A DNA stretch of 64,000 nucleotides from Batkoa obscura (taxonomy: Eukaryota; Entomophthoromycota; Entomophthoromycetes; Entomophthorales; Batkoaceae): assembly GCA_030770535.1 (NCBI GenBank), contig JASVEC010000009.1, positions 186,001 to 250,000 on the forward strand, written 5' to 3'. The notes under the pieces were generated by a model. It was given only the letters and a program-made list of their open reading frames with translations, was not told the origin of the DNA and did not search any database. The translations under genes were made by a program, and so were the position numbers. Positions 37,656 to 48,383 of this stretch are shown here, piece by piece. Positions within the stretch are counted from its first letter, which is position 1, and each line of letters starts with the position of its first letter.

Positions 37656-39480
37656 TTAGTTAATAAATCTAGGTGTAGCTCTCGAGCCATTAACTGTTGG
37701 AGCACAAATTTTAGCAGCGCCCATCAGACCTATATTACTATTCTCTGTAGAATAAAGAAACATACCAAAAGGAACCCCATGCTGATCAATATTCAGCGGT
37801 ATAGTAATAATAGGATATCTAGCAATAATAAGGAGCGAAAAGGTAGCCAATTTAATGCCTGAAGGAGCTAATAGTATATCCAATTCATACTTATTTATTA
37901 TAGAATCTATAGCTTCTTTAGCAGCAATGATATTCTCTTTTTTGCAATTTATATATTTGAGTCATCTAACCTCCCAAGAGAATCGGCTTTCTTTAATTGT
38001 GCTTATTCATAAAGAGCTAATTCATTTTCTAAACGCTCTTTATTGCATTCAATCAATTTTGTTAAATTGAGCTGTTTCCCCGTTACAAAATTCTTTAAAT
38101 ATTCGTTTAAACAATGCTTAAATTCATTAGCTATAATATTGAACCCTAAAGCAAACCATTAGTTGAAAAATCATGATCTCTATAGTTATACCTTCTTTTC
38201 CGTCTATTTTAGATCCAACAGTTGTCAAATTGTCTATAACATTTAATCGATCATCTAATTTTAACTTTCTAATAATAGAATTTAAAGCATAAAATTGGTT
38301 TTGAATTCTTTCATCTCCAAAATAGGGACTTCTTGTTATCTCGATATTACATCTTCTTTATTCCTATTGAAATAATTAGATACATTAAACTCATGATATA
38401 CTAATTACCTTATAAATGTTATCATCACTTTTTACTACATTTAATAACTTATTTTTATCTTCATTAAGCATAACAGATGACAAAATAATTAAATTATTTA
38501 TATTTCTATCAATGGTCCCAACGTATTAAAAAACATAAACGGTTGTTCATTATTGTTTTATGAATCCTGATGAGTCTTGAGTAGGTGCCAAAGGAATGAG
38601 ACATAGGTCGAGACCTTTCCTACTGTTGGTTTAAATCCAATAGATGCTACTAAAGAAGGCAATAAAACAATTAATCCATTCACCTCAGCCCCAATAGGTG
38701 CTATTGTTAAGTTAACTGAAACTACGACAGCTGATCCTGTGCTACTACCTGATGCAGAAGCGCTTAATACATAAGCATTGTGTGTTTTCCCTCCTCTTCC
38801 ACTCCGGCCGGAAAGATCAACTGGCACATGGTAGCTGGATAAATGTATCAATATTTATTAAACAAATATTAAAAAAGACGTACCCTGAAAATTCAGATAG
38901 ATTGGCTTTAGCTATTCGATTAAGATTATTTTATTGTATTTGTCATTTAAGATAATAAATACTTAATATAACAGCTCCTGCTTTTCTTAGTTTTTTTATC
39001 ACTTCATCTTAATCTTTAGGAAAAGTTCCTGATAGCTCGTTTGAACCAGCGGTTATGTTTGTCCCATTGACTGCAATATTATCTTCAACTAAGTTTGGAA
39101 TTCTAAATAATAGGTACTTATCTACATCAATTTGTTGAGTTTTTTTTTGCATCTTTGATAGCTGCATTTAAATATGGGGATGTTTTTTTTGGCTTCATCA
39201 TTTTTTCCATTTTTTAAGCGCTATTTGAGCGGAAAGATTGTTAATAAAATTCTTAAACAAAATACATCCCCATATAAATTTAATTCTTTGATTTTTTGAT
39301 TCTTTGAATATAACATCCTATTAATCAATAGGGCTTTGATTTTTCACCAAGGTATAGTTCATGTACTTTAGCAATATTGGTTTCATGCATAATGTGGTCA
39401 TTACATAACCTAATCCTTTTATCTATACTTAAACTGTCGCTACCATCCTTCGTACTTTTAACTCGATATATTTAGTTAAA
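37656..39480 (-). pseudogene. Decayed amidase-signature enzyme gene
   Basis: Fragments of an amidase occur in the right order on the minus strand. Near 39080 lies IPNLVEDNIAVNGTNITAGS, which corresponds to the family motif around the catalytic Lys (here Glu). At 38851-38558 the Gly/Ser-rich signature SASGSSTGSAVVVS is followed by GAEVNGLIVLLPSLVASIGFK. At 37883-37656 the C-terminal stretch YPIITIPLNIDQHGVPFGM is found. Stops and shifts lie between the fragments, and MITE copy G sits in the upstream part at 39173-39275. Living relatives hydrolyse amides such as acetamide. The lost Lys and broken frame show that this copy is dead. The exact 5' limit is uncertain. Confidence 0.8.
39173..39275 (+). 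mobile_element. MITE family 1, copy G
   Basis: TATGGGGATGT at the left, ACATCCCCATATA at the right, and the TAAGCGCTATTTGAGCGG core. One of the best-preserved copies, inserted within the amidase pseudogene. Confidence 0.9.
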
Positions 39481-42400
39481 AAACAGTAATGAACAAAAAA
39501 GTAATACTTTAAAAATGGTTTATTTCTGCCAATTTCACACTTTACTTTCAATTACTCGATGTGCTTTTTCGATTCAATTATAGCTATGATGAATAAGTGA
39601 CTTTTAGCACAAAACAAGTTATAATTTTTTAAAAATTATCAACACTAGCTTTATTTATTTTATTAAAGTTCAAGTTCGTTTTACTTAATTCAACTAATGG
39701 TGTTTATTTTATGTGTAACTTTACATTTAAATTAGTTATAGAATAATATACAAAAAGCAAAAAGTAAAACTATACCAAATTCGGATGAAGGATCTTTCTA
39801 GTGCTTAAACATTAGTTGAAGTTAATGTTTTACTGAAATTTTTTAAAAAGGGAAGCTTTGGTATGATTTAATAGTATTTTTCACAAAATATAATTATCAT
39901 AAATAAAGTTCAAAAAACGTAAGGCTTTTATGGAAAAAGATCTTTGTGTATGTTGTTCTTAAAGCAAATAAATTACTACAATAAAACTCGAAGTTCAAAT
40001 CAAAATTTAACTAAAAGCAGGGGTGATTTTTTTAAAATTTACATTTGCAATCTGTTATTCTTACTTGTATTCAATTAAGCTGATCTTAAAAAAAGACATT
40101 AAAGGGACAGAAAAACAAGTATAAAACAAAACTCACTGTTTACGTCCCTGGTTTCTCTTCGCTTACCTTTATCCCTCAATTGCTCTTTTCAAATTTTCAA
40201 AAAAAGAGTTTTTTTGAAATTTTTAATAAGTGCAGTATTTTAATCATAGAGGTGGCATTTTAGTAATCAAAACATATTATGCTACATGGAATTGTTAATT
40301 GATACACAATTTAGTGCAATATTAAATTATATTATTTCATTTATATTTACTTACTCTTACAAAAAAAGTGAATATTTTGTAATAAGTTTTACCATTTGCT
40401 CGAAAAAACATTGCATTCTTAGAGATGCAAAAAATTAGCTTTGAGTTTATGTGAAATTGCGCAAAATTTTTTTGAATCAAATGGCAAAACCTTTATTAAA
40501 AATATATGCTTTTTTTGTAAAAGTGCGTAAATATAAGTGAAAATAGTATATTTTTTTGGGGGGTTGAGGGAATAACGATTTATATGAGTTACTCCACTAC
40601 TATATGAATTTAACACTTTATTTTAATCACAATATATTTTAACATTTAAAGTGCAAAAGGAAATAGCTGCTTTATTGAATTTTAAACATCTTAGTATACT
40701 ATTTTAATGACTTTATTTTAATTTTTATAAATTTGAATTTATACTTCATACTTTTTAAAATATAAAAAGTTAAACTACTTACAATTTTAGGTCTATATTA
40801 ATAAAATACAATTACTATATTATAATCTACGTTGCATTTGTATATTGTGGTTTCTAACTTTGTACGAATCCACTGTGTGTTTTGGTATATTGTCCCAAAG
40901 ATTAGTTTTAAGCCTATTTCACTACTCAAATTTAATTTTAAGGATGATTTATGCCATTGAATATATAAGGCAAAACTATTTTGTATATAGACATGGTATC
41001 ACACATTTTCAAAACAATACTTTCTTAGTTATCCTTTGGAATTTCCGCTTTATTTAAAATGTAATGGTTAACAATTAGTCTTTTTGAAGTGTCATGGAAT
41101 ATCAATCATCAGTATTTAAACTATTCTATCAACTACCTCAAACTTAAGTTATGAAAATTAACTTGTATGTTTATATTAAAACACTAAATTATTACACTGA
41201 TATTTGTGGTAAAGTGTAATTAAATTCTTTATAATATCCTAAAAATAAATTAAAAAATGAGTTAAAATATTTAATTTTATTTTTCAATTAGTTATTAATA
41301 AAATTTTTACAATATTTTTCAAGAATTTATTACAGGATTAATTTATTTCATGTTAATAGAAATGTTAAAAAATAAAACATTTGAAATCTAATGAGAAAAT
41401 ATTTTTATTTTTTCAAATAATAGGTGTAATTTATCTAGAAACAAAAAAATTCGATATTTGACAATAACTAATTAATAAATATATAAAAGACAACAATTTG
41501 ATATATATAACATTTATAGATTTGTTTTTATATCAGAAGTTATAAAATTCAATAATATAAAGTATGTATAATCTATTTTTAATATATACGTTTGATTACT
41601 CATCCTTGTAAAGCGTTTGGTTTATTTAACAACAAGTTATGGATAGAAGTAAAAAGATTTCCAATATTTCCAGTCTATCACATCTATCTTAAAAAAATTA
41701 AACAAGTTACAGTAAAAAAAACTTCAATAAGTCAAAGCAAAAGTAAAGAAAGTAAAAAAAATTATATCGAAAGTCACAATAGTTTTCTTGTATTTATTCT
41801 AGTCTACATCATAATATTGTACATTTTGTTTACTTTCGTATTGACCTATTATTGAATCTTTTTTACCTCAGTTCGTTTAATTTTTTCTTGAAATAAACGT
41901 GCTAAGTTGAAAATATTGTATTTGACCCGTTAAGCAATTAGGATACCAATATGTGTTGAAAAGTAGGCCCTAACTTATAGCTCAAGACCCAAATAGTCGT
42001 CATAGCAAAAACCTTATTATTTTTTGCTGGACATAGCAGATTTATCTAGTTAAACATGAATGTTTTTAATTAAGGAGCGTAACAATGATACATTTTCTAT
42101 TGTTGTGAAGCCTTGTAATAGGATAGTATATTCAAGCAGAAAAAATAGTTGCTCATATTTAGCTGTAATTAAAGTGATACTTTTTTATTTTAATTTGGCT
42201 TTGTTTCTAAAAATAGAATTTTTGCACATTTATTACTTAATTTTCATATATACTGCTTATAATGTCTATACACATCTTACAAAAAAAAGTTTAATTTAGA
42301 AACTTTGGAAGTTTTTGATTTTGAAAAAAAACAGTTAATGGGTTAAGGGTATTCAATAAGATTTTAAATTTTGAGTATTTAGTTGAAAGTTAGCTGTTTA

Positions 42401-43452
42401 TGTAAAGCCGCAGCCATGTGTAAAAAAAATTAACGATTGGTAAGATCACAGCTAAAACATAAAACCAACATGAACCATACTAATGGATATCTATAAATAA
42501 TCAGGCTTATTATTGCAAATTGCCCTATCAATGTATGCTAGAAACTCATAAATACAAAAAAGGTAATTAGATTGATAATACTAAATCACACGCCATTGTA
42601 TAAAAAATTTCTCATGATTTTGACAATATTATAATGACCCATTATTTAAATCAACTAGGAATAGTTTTAAGACGTTAATATAAAAAACGGATTTATACAT
42701 TATATTAAGTTTTATTATCGTTAGCGATTATGTATATATTGAAGCTATGTTGTTTATACTAATGCTATTATACAGTGATATTTATTAAGTGCTATGAATC
42801 ATAAAAGTGGAGAATCGGAGGTCATTTTATGATAAGTTTATTATACCAGTTTTTAAAAGCGAGTTGTGTTTTTATACTTTAAGATCAAAGCTGCTTTACC
42901 TTTTTATCTATTGACTAAAAATAAGAAAGGTTTAAACTTGCCATCAAAAGCAATATTTTTTGTATAAAAGCCATTTTTAAAATATAATAGAAAGGCTGTA
43001 GTTTTCAAAATTGAGATACTTAATTAAAATTTTCTTTTAAGGCAGCAATTTATATAGTCAAAAGCTTTTAATTTAAAAAGATAAGACCAGCATGCAAATA
43101 AAATCATTCCTAACCTTAGGTTTGGTATGTATTTGAAATAAAAGATAAAAGTAGAAAGTAAATGATTTACATATTCTATCCATTTATTGAATATTTTTTA
43201 AATATGCCATTTAAATTAGTAATTTATATACTGTGTTTCATAATTTTTTCAAATTATCGTGGAATTTATAGCAAACAGTAACTCAGCTGATTTATATTAT
43301 AGATAGTGAGCTATATGATTTAACTAAAGTTAAAATTTTTACTAAGTTATTTTGTTAAAACAAGGGCGGATGTAGATGATATTACATATGATATATGATA
43401 TGTCAGCCGGAAAACCTTATTTTGTAGGCATCTAGGCAAGATAATTATAAGG
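39481..43452. other. Gene-free AT-rich region
   Basis: About 4 kb without a supported gene. Short frames at 40845-41057, 41592-41855 (non-ATG start, ending in a hydrophobic stretch) and 42060-42299 are not codon-like enough to accept. No MITE or other family member is seen here. Confidence 0.5.
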
Positions 43453-43465
43453 TATATATATACCA
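43453..43465 (+). promoter_or_regulatory. TATA box of the subtilisin gene
   Basis: A TATATATATACC string within a small palindrome, 40 bp before the ATG at 43505. The spacing resembles the TATA position in the two carboxypeptidase genes. Confidence 0.5.
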
Positions 43466-43504
43466 TCTTTAAGACGGTAAACATTACGAAAATATATTTT
43501 AAAT

Positions 43505-44662
43505 ATGAGAGTTATCAGTGTTTTAGCAATTTCAAGCAGTTTAATTTCAGCAATCTTTGCTGAACTTGCCCCCCTCCGTCAAGTAAAAGATAGTATACCA
43601 GGGGAGTATATTGTCAACTTGAAAAAGAATACTCGTACCACCATTGATGCTCACTTGGGCACCGTTGAGTCTTTATTCAAAGATCGTAGTGATAACAACA
43701 AAATCAAAAATGTTTACAAGAACCTTGGGAACATGTATCATGCTAAATTTACTCAAGAAGTATTAGAAAAAGTTAGAAACCTACCCGACGTTGACTTTAT
43801 TGAAACTGATGGTAAAGCTACTATTCAAACCGTCCAAAGTAATGCTCCATGGGGTTTAGCTCGTCTTTCGCAAAGACAATTTGCTAATAAATCCACCTAT
43901 ACTTATGACGGAGATGGTAGTGGAGTAGCAGTTTACGTTGTTGACACTGGTATTCAAATTAGTCATCCAGAGTTTGAAGGAAGAGCAGTATGGGGGACTA
44001 ACTTTGTTAGTGGAAGTCCTAATAGTGATGAAAACGGTCATGGTACCCATTGTGCTGGTACAATAGGATCCCGTACTTATGGTGTAAGTAAAAAAGTAAG
44101 TATCATTGCTGTCAAGGTATTAAATAAGAGCGGTTCCGGAACATGGAGTGGTATTATTTCTGGGTTTAATTGGGTAGCTGGTGATCTTCGTGGCGCCAAA
44201 GGAAATATTATTTCTGCTAGCTTAGGCGGAGGTAAAATTGATTCAGTTAATAATGCTTTAGATGCTGCTACTGGAAAGGGAGTTTTGTCCATCGTAGCAG
44301 CTGGTAACAGCAATACTGATGCCTGTACCTTTTCTCCAGCATCAGCTAGTACTGCATTTACTGTTGCTGCCTCTGATATCAATGACAAAAAAGCTTCATT
44401 CTCCAACTTTGGAAAGTGTGTTAGCATTATTGCTCCAGGTGTAAATATTTTATCTACTTGGAATAATGGTGGTACTAATACTATCTCTGGTACTTCTATG
44501 GCTGCTCCTCATGTTGCTGGACTTGCCGCCTACTATTACTCCAAAGGATCATACACTATCCCTGAAATTAAGGCAAAACTTCAATCAGCTTCTACCAAAA
44601 ATGCAATTAGTGGGTTCGATTCAGCTACTGTGAATTATTTAGCTTATAACTCTATTGCATAA
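43505..44662 (+). CDS. Secreted subtilisin-like serine protease (S8, proteinase K type)
   Basis: A single-exon gene for 385 residues. The parts are a signal peptide (MRVISVLAISSSLISAIFA), an I9 inhibitor propeptide (about 30-105; IPGEYIVNLKK, NLPDVDFIETD) and a mature domain starting near NAPWGLARLSQR. The catalytic triad is D147 (VVDTGI), H182 (GHGTHCAG) and S331 (GTSMAAPHVAG), with oxyanion N268 (AAGNSN). The mature part is close to proteinase K, with matching cysteines. It is a broad-specificity extracellular endoprotease, in insect- or animal-associated fungi often used to break down cuticle or tissue protein; that use is inferred. It lies between the two arms of the carboxypeptidase duplication and could act with those exopeptidases. 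Confidence 0.96.
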   Translation: MRVISVLAISSSLISAIFAELAPLRQVKDSIPGEYIVNLKKNTRTTIDAHLGTVESLFKDRSDNNKIKNVYKNLGNMYHAKFTQEVLEKVRNLPDVDFIETDGKATIQTVQSNAPWGLARLSQRQFANKSTYTYDGDGSGVAVYVVDTGIQISHPEFEGRAVWGTNFVSGSPNSDENGHGTHCAGTIGSRTYGVSKKVSIIAVKVLNKSGSGTWSGIISGFNWVAGDLRGAKGNIISASLGGGKIDSVNNALDAATGKGVLSIVAAGNSNTDACTFSPASASTAFTVAASDINDKKASFSNFGKCVSIIAPGVNILSTWNNGGTNTISGTSMAAPHVAGLAAYYYSKGSYTIPEIKAKLQSASTKNAISGFDSATVNYLAYNSIA

Positions 44663-44902
44663 ATAAAATTCATTACATTTAGCTATTCAATTTTTAATAT
44701 AAAATCACTGCTTACAACAAATAGTGTCTTATTAAAAGTTCAATAATGTCTGAGAATTAATGGCTACGGTATGGGAGTATTGTTGCACAAATCTGCTTTA
44801 AATTTCTTAGTAAAGGATCATCTTTGCAATATAAAATAAGAATTAATAGCAAAATTTTTAACTCGGATTTATAATATTAAATTACTTTTGTTATTTATAT
44901 GT

Positions 44903-45009
44903 TATATGAGAGTGTTTTTTTTGGTTTCATTACTTTTTCTATTTTTTAAGCGCTATTTGAGCGAAAAGATTGTTAGCAAAATTCTTAAACAAAAAATACA
45001 TCCTTATAT
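44903..45009 (+). mobile_element. MITE family 1, copy H
   Basis: TATATGAGAGTGT at the left and ATACATCCTTATATA at the right, with the TAAGCGCTATTTGAGCGA core. Confidence 0.85.
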
Positions 45010-45574
45010 ATTAATTGAATTTATAGTAAAGCCAGGTTAGGGTTAGGGGGTGAAGATATTTTAAAAATATTCAAAACCTTTAATCTATTTGGTGATTTTT
45101 TCAAACTCCCTTTTTTTACTATCATAGAACCCAGTTAGATTCAAAAGTGTTATTTTTAAGTGCATAACTGTTTGATTTAATTAATTATATAAAGTTTAAA
45201 CTAAATTTTGATATTTCTAATTACATTAATGTTTAGTTTAGTTTAAATTAAGTAAAATTCTCAAAAGTTGCTTAGTTAATATTTGAATTAGTCTAAATAT
45301 TTTAATAATAAATAAATTACTATTAAATAATTATATAATCATTAAATTCGATTAATAACACATTTAAAATTATAAAAAAATTTGGTTTTTTAAATTAATA
45401 AATCAGAATTCAATAGCATAATTATTTTATTACAAAAACAAAAAACAAAAAAAGCTAACATAGTAAATCAATTTGATAAAAAAACTAATTTAAATAAAAA
45501 ATAAAAAAATAAAAAAAACTTATAAAGTTTAAAAAATGATCAATATTGAAAAAGTAAAATTAATATAATAGAAT

Positions 45575-46055
45575 TGTGAAAGTTGATACTCAGTGGTCGG
45601 AGTTAAAAGCTACTCTTACTTAATTAACTTGCCTTGAGTCGAACGGTCTTAGTTTATGTAACTAAGATAGACTCAAATGAATAGGAATAATACGTAATAA
45701 GTTACGAACTATGTAAAACAAATAGAATAGACAATACTACTGTAAAATCTACATAAGATGTTGTCAGAAAGACTTAGTGGCTTTATTAATAGTACGATAT
45801 CAGAGAGTAATCCAGTTAAAAAGCCTCGAATTAGTATGTTGAAGAATCTCTTTTATACTCCAGCTGGGTGGCTATATATAAGGAACATTATAGTAGTTAT
45901 TCCTTGCTATAGTTGCCAAGTATGGACATTAAAACGTGGACAATAAGTTTTCCGTGATCAAGTGGTAGCAATTCTCACAGCAGATCTATATAAGGAACTC
46001 TGGATTGATTATCATATTATAATCAATCCTAGAGCTAATGAAACAATATTTCACA
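45575..46055 (+). mobile_element. LTR-like fossil, copy 2
   Basis: Begins TGTGAAAG and ends TTTCACA like copies 1 and 3, with high similarity over most of its length (ACTTGCCTTGAGTCGAACGG in all three). It lies inside the long-inverted-repeat element, so it is younger than that element. No clear target duplication is seen. Likely a solo LTR; SINE is the alternative. Confidence 0.6.
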
Positions 46056-46224
46056 ATATAACCTTAAATTTTATAAAATCATACTTTAATACACTTAAAA
46101 CTAAAATAATAAATTTAAGTTATAGTTTAAATTTAAAAATAACTAAAAGTAATTTCTAAACTTAAAATAAAAATAATAAACGTTATTTAAATTATTCTAA
46201 ATATATATATAAATTTATTTTATC

Positions 46225-46331
46225 ATATGGGAATGTATTTTTGTGTTTAAGAATTTTACTAACAATTTTTCCGCTCAAATAGCGCTTAAAAGAGGGAAAA
46301 AGTGATGAAGCCAAAAAAACACCCCCATATA
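46225..46331 (-). mobile_element. MITE family 1, copy I
   Basis: TATGGGAATGT at the left and AACACCCCCATATAA at the right. It is inserted in the right half of the long-inverted-repeat element. Confidence 0.85.
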
Positions 46332-46779
46332 ATAGTAAACGTTTTATGATAATATTATAATTTAACAGAATCAAATTAATGACAAAATTAAACTCACTAA
46401 ATAATGTCTATATATTAAATAAATATAAAAACACAAAAAATATTATTTTGTCAAGTTTTTTATTTTAACATACATTGTTTAATAATAATTTATTTATTAT
46501 TAAAATATTTAGACTAATTCAAATATTAACTAAGCAACTTTTGAGAATTTTACTTAATTTAAACTAAACTAAACATTAATGTAATTAGAAATATCAAAAT
46601 TTAGTTTAAACTTTATATAATTAATTAAATCAAACAGTTATGCACTTAAAAATAACACTTTTGGATCTAACTAGGTTCTGTAATAGTAAAAACGCTTTTT
46701 TACAAACAACATATAGGAATGCTTTTTACTTATTGACTTTTTTGCTATTTTTTAAATTTGGAAATCAATTAACTAATGC

Positions 46780-46927
46780 AGCTGTTTAAGTTCAAATGTG
46801 CGGTGACAAATGATGAACTGTATAACCAACTATTTATTCCATCGTGATGGCTTGAGGTTTATTAATTTAATTTTTGTTTCAAAATGAACAGTTAGCTAGC
46901 ACACATCCAAGCTTGAACAATGCGCCA
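46780..46927. mobile_element. MITE family 2, copy 1
   Basis: A short element of about 145 bp with imperfect inverted ends, GCTGTTTAAGTTCAAATGTG at the left and the diverged counterpart ACACATCCAAGCTTGAACAA at the right. The left end and the following CCAACTATTTATT match the inverted right end of the copy at 61042-61183. Confidence 0.5.
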
Positions 46928-47447
46928 GTTGATTTAATTTCTAAATTTAAAAAAATGGCAGAAAAGGACAATTGTAAAAAACATTCACATATTTATAACA
47001 ATACTCCCACATCATAACCCAAAATTTACTTTTGACTAAACAATTTAAAAATAGCAATTTTTTTAACTTTATGTGCTATCTTTTCTACTACTTATAATAT
47101 ATATAATTAACAATGTTTCAAGTTTATAAAATAAAAACATTAATATAATATACCAGTTAGCTAAAGAAAAGTGTCTATGTCAGTTAGATCATTTAAAAAA
47201 AAGCACAAGATCAGGAAGCTTTTTCAACAGTTTTATTTTTTTATAGTTCAACCGAAGATTCAAAATCAACTAGATCAAAAAACCATGTGGATGTAAAAAT
47301 AAGATTCATTAACACATTAAGTAAACAATAAAAATATGAAGATGGTAATAATAAAATTTTAACTTTTGAAAAAAATAGTATATAACAAGCGCCTGATGAT
47401 CACAAAAGAAAATTATAAACATAAATATCATTTATATTCTAAATAAA

Positions 47448-48383
47448 ATGACTATCAAAGCCAGTATCTTCACTCTCCTCGCTCTTACTTTAGTGTCAAG
47501 CACTCCTATCCCAGCTACTAAATCTGGACTTGATGGGTTATTATCCAATCTATTAGGTGGCCAGAGTGATAATCAAACTATTCAATTTATTACTCAAAAT
47601 AAAGCACCAGCTCCCGCTGCTGTTGCTGCGGATAAAGTCGAGAAATTTGAAGAAATTAGAGAAAATTATAGCAAACATGATAAGCATAATAATTATAGTA
47701 ATAGTTATGATCATGATTCAGACTATGGTAGGGAAAATTATGATAATTATGGCGGAAAATATAATGATAAATATAATGATAAATATAACGATAAATATAC
47801 TGATAATTATGATAATGGTAATTATAATGATGATTCATATGATAAAAAGGAATTATATAGAAGAAACGAAGACAACAATTATAAAAATGGATATCAAGTT
47901 TTAGACTATTCAAATAAAGATTATAATAATAAAGCTAACGCTTATAAAAAAGAAGAGCATAGTAACGGATACGAAAAGATAGTGGATGATTATAAGATGG
48001 ATAACTATTCAAAGAAAGATAGTTATTCAAAAAATGACAACTATTTAAAGAAGGATGAATACTCTATGAAGGATAACTATTCTAAAGACAACTGTTCCAA
48101 AGATAACTACTCTAGTAAAGGTAGTGACTATAAAAAAGTCGAATACAGCAATGGATACGAAAAAATAGCCGATGATTATAATAATAAGAAATCCGATTAT
48201 CATTCGGATAACTACAAGAAGGATAACTATTCTAATAATAAAGAGATAGAATATAGTAATGGATATAACAAAATAGCAGATAATTATGATAGCAATAAAA
48301 TGGGCTATTCTAAAAGTAATAAGATAGATTATAGTAATGGGTATGAAAAGAAGGAGGATAATTATAGCAATAAGTCATACTAA
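47448..48383 (+). CDS. Secreted Tyr/Asp/Asn/Lys-rich repetitive protein
   Basis: A single-exon gene for 311 residues. It has a clear signal peptide (MTIKASIFTLLALTLVSSTP), a conserved short head (LDGLLSNLLGGQSDNQTIQF) and then about 240 residues of low-complexity repeats. The recurring module is EYSNGYEKIADDY (four or five variants), alternating with NYSKKDSYSK-type units and an early YNDKYNDKYNDKY run. There are almost no Cys or hydrophobic residues after the head, so the protein should be extended and highly charged. No known domain is recognised. Secreted Tyr-rich repeats occur in cell-wall, spore-coat and adhesive proteins, where Tyr can be cross-linked; that role is inferred. A broken copy lies at 35765-36737, and the carboxypeptidase copy 2 follows downstream. 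Confidence 0.85.
   Translation: MTIKASIFTLLALTLVSSTPIPATKSGLDGLLSNLLGGQSDNQTIQFITQNKAPAPAAVAADKVEKFEEIRENYSKHDKHNNYSNSYDHDSDYGRENYDNYGGKYNDKYNDKYNDKYTDNYDNGNYNDDSYDKKELYRRNEDNNYKNGYQVLDYSNKDYNNKANAYKKEEHSNGYEKIVDDYKMDNYSKKDSYSKNDNYLKKDEYSMKDNYSKDNCSKDNYSSKGSDYKKVEYSNGYEKIADDYNNKKSDYHSDNYKKDNYSNNKEIEYSNGYNKIADNYDSNKMGYSKSNKIDYSNGYEKKEDNYSNKSY

Larger units (their letters stand above)
45113..46693. mobile_element. DNA transposon with about 210-bp inverted repeats, non-autonomous, with nested insertions
   Basis: The stretch from about 45113 to 45326 (TTTTTACTATCATAGAACC, then AAAAGTGTTATTTTTAAGTG, later CAAAAGTTGCTTAGTTAATA) recurs in inverted form from about 46693 back to 46480 with high identity. 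The two arms bracket about 1.15 kb that contains LTR-like copy 2 (45575-46055) and MITE copy I (46225-46331). Without these insertions the element would be about 1 kb. No transposase frame is visible. Target-site duplications were not clear, so the superfamily is unknown. Confidence 0.8.
44663..47447. other. Repeat-dominated spacer
   Basis: It holds MITE copy H, a long-inverted-repeat element (45113-46693) with two insertions, and one copy of MITE family 2. The final 500 bp before 47448 are the duplicated promoter region of the Tyr-rich gene. The ORFs at 45758 and 45962 lie within repeats. Confidence 0.6.

Noticed and set aside
41592-41855. ORF of 87 residues ending in a hydrophobic stretch
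   Set aside because: There is no ATG start, no plausible upstream exon could be joined, and composition matches the AT-rich surroundings.
45758-46159. Small ORFs including one starting MLSERLSGFINSTI
   Set aside because: The frame lies within a dispersed LTR-like repeat and recurs in another copy. It is repeat sequence, not a host gene.
47557-47913. Met/Ile-rich and His/Tyr-rich ORFs on both strands
   Set aside because: Shadows of the repetitive codons of the Tyr-rich protein gene. The frame from 47448 has a signal peptide and a full-length reading.
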